Of a stretch of DNA of 64,000 nucleotides, positions 26,901-35,400 are shown one piece after another. The DNA comes from Candidatus Leptovillus gracilis. Lineage in GTDB: Bacteria; Chloroflexota; Anaerolineae; Promineifilales; Promineifilaceae. The notes beneath the pieces are model-generated. The model searched no databases and was not told where the DNA came from. It worked only from the letters and a program-made list of their open reading frames with translations. The stretch covers positions 1 through 64,000 of the forward strand of contig JADJXA010000002.1 in assembly GCA_016716065.1 (NCBI GenBank), read 5' to 3'. The translations under genes and the position numbers were made by a program. Each line of letters begins with the position of its first letter. Position 1 is the first letter of the stretch.

Positions 26901-27689
26901 GTTGAGGAGGGCAGGCAAATTGGGGGAATCGGGCAGAGTGCGCTGCACGGCCATCTGAGAGATGCGGATCGCTTCCTCAAGATCAGTCAATTGACCGGTG
27001 TGGGCGTAGCGGTCGCTGAGGCCATTCCCTAGGTTGTTGAGGTACATAGGCAGGTCTGGGGAATCGGGCGGCGTGCGCTGCACCGCCGTCTGATAGACAC
27101 TGATGGCTTCTTCCAGGTCGACCAACTGGCCGGTATGGGCGTAGCGGGCGCGGAGGCCACCCCCCAGGTTCCCGAGATACATAGGCAAGTCGAAGGCGTC
27201 AGGATGGGTGCGCCTCACGGCAGTTTCCCAGACGCCAATGGCTTCTTCCAGGTCGGCTAACTGGCCGGTGCGATCGTAACGGTCGCTGAGGCCTACCCCC
27301 AGGTTGTTGAGGCGAGAAGGCAGGTCGGGGGAATCGGGCGGGGTACGCTGCACGGCCGTTTGCCACAATTCCAGAGCGCGGTTGAGATCGACGATCTGCC
27401 CCTGCGCCCAGAAGCGGCGTAAAAAGACGCCGCCGCCATCATTGTAGGCCGCCAACTGAAAGCGTTCTGGCGCATTGTTGAAGGTGGGGTGCTGCAAGAT
27501 ACGTTCCCAGGCGGCAGCCGCTTCGTTCAGGCCTCGCCGGTCGCCACGCTGCATGAAGCTCTGCTCACCAATCTCTGCTTGTTGCAAGTCCGCCTGGAAT
27601 TGGGGCGGTAGTGTCAGGATGTTGCTTATAGAAGTTTTTTTTTCGACAGGTTGCGGCCGTTTTCCAAACAGTCGTCTAAGAATGTTCAT
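23964..27689 (-). CDS. TPR-CHAT protease (12 TPR-like repeats)
   Basis: 1241 aa. After a 130-residue start come 12 repeats of 45 aa with consensus PDLPxRLNNLGxGLxDRYA and TGQLADLEEAIRVYETAVQ. A helical linker follows, then a CHAT peptidase with His1069 in HFACHGQF and Cys1111 in VLSACQTA. The tail DPYYWAAFTFTGA is shared with the two other TPR-CHAT proteins in the window. TPR-CHAT enzymes are separase-like proteases whose TPR superhelix holds a regulator or target; craspase-type Csx29 is one known example, though no type III-E CRISPR genes occur here. A zinc-ribbon micro-ORF overlaps its start by 14 bp, suggesting obligate coexpression. Confidence 0.92.
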   Translation of the reverse strand: MNILRRLFGKRPQPVEKKTSISNILTLPPQFQADLQQAEIGEQSFMQRGDRRGLNEAAAAWERILQHPTFNNAPERFQLAAYNDGGGVFLRRFWAQGQIVDLNRALELWQTAVQRTPPDSPDLPSRLNNLGVGLSDRYDRTGQLADLEEAIGVWETAVRRTHPDAFDLPMYLGNLGGGLRARYAHTGQLVDLEEAISVYQTAVQRTPPDSPDLPMYLNNLGNGLSDRYAHTGQLTDLEEAIRISQMAVQRTLPDSPNLPALLNNLGIGLSDRYARTGQLADLEEAIRVYQTALQRTLPDSPDLAARLNNLGGGLSNRYACTGQLADLEDAISAWETAVRHTPPNALVLPALLSNLGGGLYDRYARTGQLADLEEAIRVYETAVQRTPPDSPDLPSRLNNLGNGIRGRYAHTGQLADLEQAISAYQTAVQRTPPDSPELPARLNNLGAGLSNRYARTGQLADLEEAIRVYETAVQRTPPDSPDLPMYLSNLGAGLSDRYARTGQLADLEEAIRVYETAVQRMPPDSPDLPSRLSNLGTGLRDRYARTGQLVDLEEAIVVHQTAVQRTTSDSPNLPARLNNLGNGLRGRYAHTGQLADLEKAIGAWQTVVQCTPPDSPDLPMYLNNLGTGLYACYAHTGQLANLEEAIGNYEQACQLGQERQPEVTLGASRSWGGWALARHTWDEAVRAYRYGLTALDQLYQTQLLQHEQQSWQREGQGLYAQTAYALARTRDLSAAAVALEHGQARGLNDRLARDEADLLQMQQQSPALFQQYQAVAERLRQLEAAERQERLISSGTATLPDWAAHRQQVQQARTDLQTAIAAIRQLDCYGEFLQPPEFADVVTAVRPGHPLAYLVTTPVGSLALLLHRPAANADVTIEPCWADAFTEDDLSAFLVKRENGEEPGGYLLGQFFSGPTLQTALAEGLPLLGETLLAPLAQRLEALDLQRVTLIPGGRLNLLPLHAATIAVNGQPAIFSDLFAVSYAPSARALSLSYHRRREYEATTPCLLAVGNPLPLPDDASPLPYARLEAEEIARRFGQGAHLVCAEAATHAAIAAAMPGRTHLHFACHGQFDPEKPLESGLLLGGNTLTLRQILDDITLRGVRLAVLSACQTAISDYKELPDEVIGLPAAFLQAGAGGVLGSLWPVNDLSTMLLMDRFYHLHLDERVEAAIALQRAQSWLREVTAGELAERFGEERMKLKGSRLILAEASEYWRRFASLEPEERPFADPYYWAAFTFTGA
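25730..27370 (-). repeat. Tandem 135-bp repeats encoding TPR-like units
   Basis: Twelve consecutive 135-bp units encode the 45-aa repeats of the TPR-CHAT protein. They recur at DNA level around a conserved GGCCAACTGGCCGGT core on the plus strand, but diverge more than the 126-bp array at 12.3-13.5 kb, implying an older expansion. Confidence 0.88.
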
Positions 27690-27825
27690 TTGATGCCTTC
27701 TGATGCGAGGTTAGCATGTAACTTGGCCGTTCATTGGTATCTACATTGAGCCAGATGTCAGCGGTAAAGGAGCGCCCACAATTGGGGCAGTTCAGGTTGG
27801 CCTGGTGAGCGAGAGAATGGGGCAT
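27676..27825 (-). CDS. Zinc-ribbon microprotein (49 aa, CpXC-like N-terminal fragment)
   Basis: A 49-codon frame from ATG 27825, with CAGGAGA 6 nt upstream, ends at TAG 27676-27678, overlapping the TPR-CHAT start by exactly 14 bp. The peptide has CPNCGRSFTADIWLNVD and ERP, matching the beginning of CpXC-type zinc ribbons but with only one CxxC pair. A homologue of nearly equal length (45889-46035) precedes another TPR-CHAT gene with the same 14-bp overlap. The repeated pairing makes it very likely real. One CxxC could bind zinc as a dimer or jointly with the protease. Its role, perhaps inhibitor, cofactor or sensor of the CHAT partner, is inferred. Confidence 0.8.
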   Translation of the reverse strand: MPHSLAHQANLNCPNCGRSFTADIWLNVDTNERPSYMLTSHQKASNEHS

Positions 27826-27915
27826 GAAACGTCTCCTGTGTTAAACAATGAACACGATGAAGCAATTATGGTGGAGGAGTGCCAGGTTGTAAAGCGAAAG
27901 GACAAGTGAAACTAG

Positions 27916-30726
27916 CTATCGCGTCAGAAACTCGATGGAGGCGAGCAAACGCTCACACCGTTGCTTCATCCCCTCATCCCTAAGGTGGTTAGCCAGTGCC
28001 AGCGCTTCCTGGGCCAACTGCTCCGCCAGGGCATATTCCCGGTCGCGCAGGTGCTGTTGCGCCTGGCGGTAGAGGGCAACGGCCGTTCCCCGCTCATCCC
28101 CCTCTGCCCGATATAATGCAATCAAAAGCTCTCGCCACTTGTGCGACTCTTCATGGTCATTGGCTCGCCGCGCCCAAAAGATTAATTCATTGGCTATGTG
28201 CCGCTGCTTAGCCGCTTCGCCCATTTGTTGGTAAAGATGGAACAAGGCGCGCCGGTAATCCACGTTGGCCTGGTACAGCAAATTGGCTTGCTGCGGCTCG
28301 GTGACTGCCTGTGGGTCAAACGTGGCCGTAGCCAGCCAATGCTGCAAACCATCAGCAATCTCCTCCAGACCGGTATCCAGCCAGGGCAGCAGGGCGAGCT
28401 CCAATTCCTCCACCGGCTGCCCATAAAGGTCGGCCACTTCCGCCAGGGGGACAAGCGATTCCAGATTTTGGCGCAGGTTGTCCCAATCAACGACCACGCG
28501 CAAAAAGGCCAGGATGTGCCATTTTTCTGCGGCCCATTCCTCTGCCGGTATGAACTCTGGCTGCTGCGTCACTATCTGATCAGTTTGCCACAAAATGGTC
28601 AGGGCGCAGAGGGGAACGGCCGTTTCCATCCACTCTTCTCGCCAGGCATAGCGGCAATGCTGCCGCAGCAGGGGTGACTTCGCCGGTGACTCTGATAACC
28701 CCACACCAAAAAATCCGGCGTTCATGTCACGCCAATAACCCAGATATTCGGCCGTGTCTAAACCCTGGTGCGTATGCAGCAGCCAGACAATGCGCTGGAA
28801 AACAACGTAGTGGATGAGGCTGTCGCGCACGGCCGTTTGCTGGCGATAAATCGGGTTCCGCAGACTGCCAATATATTTTTTGACGAGGTTGACGAAGCGG
28901 GTCTTGGTATGGCGCTCTGGTGTCCATTTCCGCTTCGTGACGGTTTGCGTAACGCTGACAGAGGGTGAACCAGCCGATTGCGCAGGGGGCTGGCCTGGCA
29001 AGCGCTGGCGAATGTGGTCGAAGAAGGCTTGCAGTTCACTTTCATGAGAAACGGCCGTTGCCACCACTTCATCCTCAGCTAACGCCAGAGCGCTTTCCTC
29101 TGTCGCCAGGGTAATGTTCGTTTCTCGTTCTACGGCCGGCAGCGATGTTCTCTTGGCGTGGCGAGAAGAGTTCTCGGCCGGGATGGGTTGGTGGCTGACT
29201 TGCGCCACATCCAATAAGACCAAACGCTGGATTTCAGCGTACAAATCCCGCCATTCCGCTTCCGACTCGGCGGCCATTGCTGCCAATACGTCGGCGGCCG
29301 GGCTACCGCCATACCAACCGGCGGCAGATGCCTGTTTGAGGGCCGCTTCATTTGTCACCCACAATGCATTACTGACGGCCGTTGCCCACCCCGCGCCTGC
29401 CTCTATGACCACTATCTTGCCGGAGATAGGCTGCTCAAACAAGCCACGCGACTCCTTTGGTATGGGTACGCCCGTTTCCTGCTGCCCATCTACCAGGGTG
29501 AGCGGCAGGAAAACAGGCGGCGCAGTGTCCAATCGTAACTGTAATTCGCTGCTGGTTGGCGGCAGCGTCCTGTTCCAGTGGATGCGCAGATGGAGAAGAC
29601 CAGACTCCAGGCGTAAATCGAGTAGGTGTATGGGAGTGACGGCCGTTTCCTGGTCCTCGGATACAGCGGTCAGTTCAGGTAGACGCAGGCTTATTTCTGC
29701 CGGGGTGATTGGATGATCGGGCAGCAGGTCGGCTGGTAGTAAATAATTGAAGTAGCCGGCCGGTTCGGCCCGGCGCAGCAGCGCCGTTTCCACGTTGCCA
29801 TGCGCCTCTGGTGTAGCCAGCAGTGCGGGGCGGGTACAGTTAGCGCTGCCGCTGAGAGCGTAGACGGCCGTTTCCGTTTCCAACAGCAGCAGTTTGGCGT
29901 GTAAATAGCGGCTGCTATCGCCAAACCGATAAAGGGTCAGCGGCGTGCCCTGCGTTTGCAGTTCCGTCAACGCGATCACATCGCCAACCGCTTGTTCTGA
30001 TTGTAAAACGAGGCGGATTTCGTCCGGTTGAAAACGACGGTTGAGTTCAGCAACAGCCAGAGCCTGGCGATCCAGAAAGGGGGTAACTGCCGTTACCCGC
30101 CGCACGCGTTCCTCACCGACAGCCTGCTCTAGCTGGTCTAGCAGGGGCGACTGTAAGCTGTGCCAGAAAGCGAGATGGCCGGAGGAATCACCTTCGGTCT
30201 GTTGCAGCCAGGGGGCCTGGTAGGTGGTTTTGCGCAGCGTTTCGTGGGCCAACCGATTGTGCCCCCAGCGGGCCTGGATAGCTTCGATAAACTGCCAGGC
30301 CGCCTGAAACAGTGGGAGAACCTCTGGCTTATCCGGCGTCCAATCCAGGCAAGTGTAAAGCTCGTGATTGTGCCCAAAGCCAGTGAAGGTGAGATTGCCA
30401 CTGCCCACCAGCAGCCGTCCTCGCTGCTGCCCCAGGAGCAGCGTCAGTTTGGGGTGAAACGCCTGAAATGGAGGTAAATGGATGGGCACGAGCAAATAGT
30501 GATGCCCGACGAATTGGGCGCAGTCGCGCCACTGTTCGATGGTCTCAGCATAGCGCCGGCCGTCCACGAAAATGATGTGGCGGCGGCAGCGATTGTGGCG
30601 CAACGGCCGTAACACCGCTTCCTCAAAGAAGGCCAGGTCCACGCCATAAGTGCAGTAAACGGCCGTTTCATACCCCTGGTGTTCGGTGAGTGCGTCGAGC
30701 AAATTTAGCGGGACGGGGTCAGTCAT
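27916..30726 (-). CDS. Large PLD-superfamily nuclease with C-terminal TPR-like helices
   Basis: 936 aa from ATG 30726 (GGAGAG 5 nt upstream); an in-frame GTG 6 nt earlier is less likely. Two HKD-type motifs are present: H91-P-K93 with GSGNLT (108-113), and H276-A-K278 with SGSANCT (292-298), a complete phospholipase D-type active site as in DNA-cleaving PLD nucleases. Residues 500-600 are low-complexity. The C-terminal 100 residues form helical repeats (RAEGDERGTAVALYRQA). It overlaps the preceding gene by 8 bp (ATGACTGA), so the two form a couple. DISARM contains a PLD protein (DrmC), but DrmC is much shorter, so this may be a separate system. Confidence 0.88.
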   Translation of the reverse strand: MTDPVPLNLLDALTEHQGYETAVYCTYGVDLAFFEEAVLRPLRHNRCRRHIIFVDGRRYAETIEQWRDCAQFVGHHYLLVPIHLPPFQAFHPKLTLLLGQQRGRLLVGSGNLTFTGFGHNHELYTCLDWTPDKPEVLPLFQAAWQFIEAIQARWGHNRLAHETLRKTTYQAPWLQQTEGDSSGHLAFWHSLQSPLLDQLEQAVGEERVRRVTAVTPFLDRQALAVAELNRRFQPDEIRLVLQSEQAVGDVIALTELQTQGTPLTLYRFGDSSRYLHAKLLLLETETAVYALSGSANCTRPALLATPEAHGNVETALLRRAEPAGYFNYLLPADLLPDHPITPAEISLRLPELTAVSEDQETAVTPIHLLDLRLESGLLHLRIHWNRTLPPTSSELQLRLDTAPPVFLPLTLVDGQQETGVPIPKESRGLFEQPISGKIVVIEAGAGWATAVSNALWVTNEAALKQASAAGWYGGSPAADVLAAMAAESEAEWRDLYAEIQRLVLLDVAQVSHQPIPAENSSRHAKRTSLPAVERETNITLATEESALALAEDEVVATAVSHESELQAFFDHIRQRLPGQPPAQSAGSPSVSVTQTVTKRKWTPERHTKTRFVNLVKKYIGSLRNPIYRQQTAVRDSLIHYVVFQRIVWLLHTHQGLDTAEYLGYWRDMNAGFFGVGLSESPAKSPLLRQHCRYAWREEWMETAVPLCALTILWQTDQIVTQQPEFIPAEEWAAEKWHILAFLRVVVDWDNLRQNLESLVPLAEVADLYGQPVEELELALLPWLDTGLEEIADGLQHWLATATFDPQAVTEPQQANLLYQANVDYRRALFHLYQQMGEAAKQRHIANELIFWARRANDHEESHKWRELLIALYRAEGDERGTAVALYRQAQQHLRDREYALAEQLAQEALALANHLRDEGMKQRCERLLASIEFLTR

Positions 30727-32401
30727 CGGCACTCTCCAGGATGCGCTGCAATGTCTGCTGCCCCAGGTCGGTCAGGAACGGTCGGTTAGTTTCTGGGTCT
30801 ATGTCGAAAAGCGCCAGATCGTGGAGCATGTCTATCGCCTGCCGAATACGCGAGGCGGACAGGTCAGCGCGGCCGTCGCGGACGTACTCGAACCAGCCAT
30901 CTTCATAGCGGAAATGGAAGGTGTTGGCCTTGCGCTGTCGCCACTTGTCCAGGCTAGCCAACGTGTGTTGGGCGATGACGTAATCGCGGAACAGCCATTG
31001 CCAGGTTTCCTGCACCGATGCGCCGCTCTCTCGCCGTTGATCCATTCCGGCAACGAACAGCGCGAGCGAACGGCGGCGCATGTCACCTTCCTCTGCCCAA
31101 TGCCAGGCGGCCGTATCCTGGGGCACACCGGACAGCCGCAGATACAGAGCCACCAGCAGGAGCCAGCTATGGGATAGATAAGCTGCCTCTGGCGCAGCTG
31201 GCTTGAGAGATGTCAGCCGCTCGAGCAGGGTTTGCGGATTCAGGGGCGTCTGGCTGTGGGCGGCAAAGGCGCGGCAGCGGTCACGCCAACTTTCCGGTGG
31301 TAGGCCGGTTGCATCCAGCAGGTCAGTTAGATGCTGCTGCAAGGGTAGCGGGCTGATGTCGTGGTTTGGCAGGGGGACGGTGAGGGTGGTGGCAACGGCC
31401 GTTGGCGAGAGAATGGCCGTGACGTGCTCGATAAACGCCGCAAACGTGCCTTTCTCTACCCCCTTTAGCCAATGCAGAAAATACGTCCACAGCGCATATA
31501 GGCCATAGCTGTAACTGTCCCGCCACTGGTACATTTGCCACTGATCGGCAATTGGGCGCAGCAGATCGGCGGGCCGATAAGCAGCATAATCTGCGCACGA
31601 GGCGTTGGCGACGTGGCGACGAAACAAGTCGTCGTGCAAGGGCTGGTCAGCCTGGGCCAGCATATCCAGCAGCAGCCCTAACGTCCCGCGCATATTGCCC
31701 AGCCGTTCGCTCTCGGGCTGGCGGGGGTCGGGCGCAAAGGGCGTCTTAAAAGCGAAAAGACGTTCCAGCGTAGGCAGGTGATCTGGGTGTTGGGACAGCA
31801 GGTTGAGAGAACAGACAGCGCCATATTCTTGGAGAACGGCCGTTTCGATAGATTCAGCCTCATCATAAACGCGCCGCCCCCGATAATAGCCCGTACCCGC
31901 AATCGCCTGGGCAAAGGCGGTCGCCAATTCTTGCCCTGGCAGCGTCACTTCCCAACCTCGTTGGTTTTCATGTTCAACCACCAGTCCCAAGGTGCGCATC
32001 ACTCCGGCGTAAGCGTCATAGCCGCCGCGACTGGCTTGCAGGTAATCATCCACGGTCAAGGGAACTTCCGGCGCGTCCTGATAAAGCTGCCAGTGAATGG
32101 CAAATTTCTGGTATCCGGCCAATCCTACAACGGAGCTATCGTAGGCTACGCTCGCCAGGCCAAAAATCTGCTCCCGACGCTTGATAAAGTGGTTGAATGA
32201 CCAGCCGGCCGGGTGTTCCTGTGCATATTCCACCAGCAGCCAGGCGTAAAAAGCATAATACCGGGCGCGGGGCGTAATGGTGATGATGCCCGGCAACAGG
32301 AAATCCACCATATGCTCCTGCACCAGCCGCAAGCCCAGGTAGTCCTGGCCTGTTTCTTCTTGGTAAATCGGGGCGATCCAGTAAGGGTTGATCATGGGCA
32401 T
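30719..32401 (-). CDS. Unrecognised 560-aa helical protein, partner of PLD nuclease
   Basis: I do not recognise the family. The N-terminus is aromatic-rich: PYWIAPIYQEETGQDYLGL, then FLLPGIITITPRARYYAFY. The rest is predicted mainly helical with many Trp and Tyr, and no Walker, nuclease or DNA-binding motif stands out. The C-terminus (ASRIRQAIDMLHDLALFD) could be a small winged helix. It has no signal peptide or membrane segment. It begins the tight two-gene unit with the PLD nuclease (8-bp overlap), so a sensor or regulator of the nuclease is the simplest inference. ATG 32401 lacks a clear Shine-Dalgarno; Met3 is an alternative. Confidence 0.82.
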   Translation of the reverse strand: MPMINPYWIAPIYQEETGQDYLGLRLVQEHMVDFLLPGIITITPRARYYAFYAWLLVEYAQEHPAGWSFNHFIKRREQIFGLASVAYDSSVVGLAGYQKFAIHWQLYQDAPEVPLTVDDYLQASRGGYDAYAGVMRTLGLVVEHENQRGWEVTLPGQELATAFAQAIAGTGYYRGRRVYDEAESIETAVLQEYGAVCSLNLLSQHPDHLPTLERLFAFKTPFAPDPRQPESERLGNMRGTLGLLLDMLAQADQPLHDDLFRRHVANASCADYAAYRPADLLRPIADQWQMYQWRDSYSYGLYALWTYFLHWLKGVEKGTFAAFIEHVTAILSPTAVATTLTVPLPNHDISPLPLQQHLTDLLDATGLPPESWRDRCRAFAAHSQTPLNPQTLLERLTSLKPAAPEAAYLSHSWLLLVALYLRLSGVPQDTAAWHWAEEGDMRRRSLALFVAGMDQRRESGASVQETWQWLFRDYVIAQHTLASLDKWRQRKANTFHFRYEDGWFEYVRDGRADLSASRIRQAIDMLHDLALFDIDPETNRPFLTDLGQQTLQRILESADD

Positions 32402-32423
32402 AGTGAAGATGAAGAAAGTGAAT

Positions 32424-35400
32424 TTATGGGCTTATGGTTTCTATCGATGCCGATTCACCCAAATATTGCTGTCTTTCTTCTGGCAACACCGCCCTTTGGT
32501 ATCTTTCACCATTGGGACTTACATACCATGAAACGTTTTTTCTTCCCAAAGCAATTAGATCTTGAAGATTAGTTAAGTACACGCGGGCAGTAAAATCCCT
32601 CGATCCCGAAGCCAACATGCGGCCATCTGGGCTCCAAGCCAAACTTATAACTTCTTCTTGATGTCCTAGTAATAAACTGCTTTGACGCGAATCAATATTC
32701 CATAACCTGATCATTCCATTGGCATCACCAGTGGCAAAACGGAACCCATCTGGATGCCATACAACGCTTTTTATACCATCAAAAGGTTTATCGGAACCAG
32801 GAATAGTAAAAACCAGTAATCCTGTTGTTGCATCCCATACATTTAAATCCCCTGAAGCGATGGCTATCTGCGCTCCTTTAGGATTCCAGGCGACATCAGA
32901 GACCAAATTTCGATCCGAAACCTCAATTTCATATCCCACGTCCTGTGCCAGATTCCAAATCCATACCTTTGATTGAGATAAGGAAAAGGCCAAGTATTTA
33001 CCGTCGGGGCTCCAATCAACACAACCTGTGCCATTACCCCGCTCTTCTTGTTCATCTGGCTTTATTACTCTAATTTGTGCCCCTGATTCAGTGTCCCAAA
33101 CAATAATCGTATGATCGCCAGAAGCAGAAACCAGCCGTGAGCCATCAGGATTCCAATCAAGATCAAGGATATTGTCTGTATGTCCAGTCAAAACGTGAAT
33201 CTCTTTTTTCTTAACCATATCCCAAATATGTATTGAGTCATCCATTGATCCAAAGGCCAGACGATCACCTTGGTGAGACCATACAACTGCTCCATAAGGT
33301 CTGACATTGTTAATTGTATGCCATTCTTTTGTGTTTATATTCCATAGTTCAAGACCATAATGATCGAAAGCCAATATCTGACTATCTGGGTGCCAGTCGA
33401 CACTATCAACCCAGTATGCGAAGCCTCTTTCAAGAAGAGTCATACTATCGTCTTTACCAATATTCCCATCCCAGATTATTACATCCTCATCCTTAGATGC
33501 TGATGCCAATAAATTACCATTTGGTTGCCATTTAATTGCCTCAATATTATCTAAATGCCCAGTTAAGAGGGTTGTTTCCCCAGTATCAAGTTCCCATACT
33601 ACAAGTTGGTGATTTTGATTATTGTAAACAAGCCTTTGGCCATCAGAACTCCATTCAACATTAGCAGTGGACAACGAGCCACTTACATAAGTTGGTGCCG
33701 TTTCTTCAATGCGTCTCGTAGATAGGTTCCAAATTTTCAACAGATTGAACCCCATTAAAGCGATACGCTGTCCGCCAGGATGCCAGTCAAGACTATATAT
33801 AGCAAACTCATCAAAATCTATACGCTGAGCAGGATCATCGCTCTGGCTTGTATTCTTTAACCACATAGTGCCGTCACTCAGCCCTGCGGCAATATGCGTG
33901 CCAAGTGGGTTCCAGGAAATATCATGGATTTTGCAAACTCCACGATTGTCATAGCACTCAATACGTTCAATTAAGACGGGCTCCTCATTTTCCTTAGGTT
34001 CCCAAATGTAAACGTCACTATTGACACAGCTATTCTCTTCTTCCGTTACTTTTGCACAACCGCTAAATACCAAACGATCCCCTTCAGGACTCCAGCTTAG
34101 GCTTTCGTTACTGCTTGTATAACCTTGAATCTCAAATATAATGTCTTCTTCCATCAAATCCCAAACAACAAGTGTATTATCGCTGAAAGTCGAAGCTATG
34201 TACTCTTTTGTAGGACTCCATTCGATCTCGGTTACATGACTATCTGTTATAACTGGTATGCTATTTACTACTAGCTGTTTGGTGATGTCCCAAATCGTCA
34301 AGTGATTCTCTGGACCGTAAACAACCAACATTAGCCCATCGGGACTCCAAGCTATGCTTTTAGGGCCGCGTGAATTTCCCGGCAGATGAAAGCGGATCCT
34401 TGAAGCAACAAGTGCTTGACGTAGTGCATCTTCAGCCTGCATAGTTTGAGCAGTTTCGACTGCTTCGAGAGCAAAAAGCAAACTTAGTTCTGCATCTTCT
34501 TCCAATAATGATAATGAAACCGCGGCTAACTCTCTGGATCTAGATAATAATGATTCCTGTACAGCTCGTTCGCGTTCTGCTTCAGAAGCCAATTGAGCAG
34601 AAACAGCTGTCTCCACGGCGTGTTGCCGTATGAATACTTCTGTTGCCAATGCTGAAGAATTTGCAACGGCCGTTCCCTCATTCTCAAAAGCTCGCGTACT
34701 CTCTGCAACGGCCGTCCCCTCACTCTCCACTACCCTTGTACTTTCCGCAGCCAAATCTTGCGATTGCCCATAAGAAAACAGCCCTAACACAGCAAACAAA
34801 ACGGCAACCAGCAAACTAACAGTCAGCACAACATTGCGTCGTCGGATCTGTGCAAGGCGAGTTTGTTCTCGAAGCGCTACGCTTTTCTCAATGAAAACCC
34901 GTTCTGATTGTTGTATGGCGGAATCCCGTTCAGTCAGCCAACCTTCAGCTTCTGCCAACAGCGTACCCCGCAGTAAGGCTGATCCATCTTCGCTGACTGT
35001 TTGCCACTGCCGCATCGCTTCCCGCAGCCGCTCCTGCCATTCACGGAAACGACGGTCTTCATTCACCCACTCGCGTAACCGCTGCCAACGCCGCGTCATT
35101 ATTTCATGGACGACTTCGGCGGTTTCCTCTCCCGCTTCATTCCGGTTTGTCACCACCAGCCGGGCATCCGCCAGCCATTTGACCAGCCCCCAATTGTTAG
35201 CGCCAATCTCTGACATTGTTGCCTGGCGGCGCGTATCCTCCGTGCCGCGTCCCGGCTGTACCAATTGGGTGAAGATGAACTGCGCCTTATCTTGCCCTGG
35301 CTGGCTTAAACCGCAAAACTGATCTTCAGCGTACTGAGCCAGTGCCCCTTCCACTTCACCTATTGCTTCATAGGCGGCGTGGGTTAACAGGCCATTGCTT

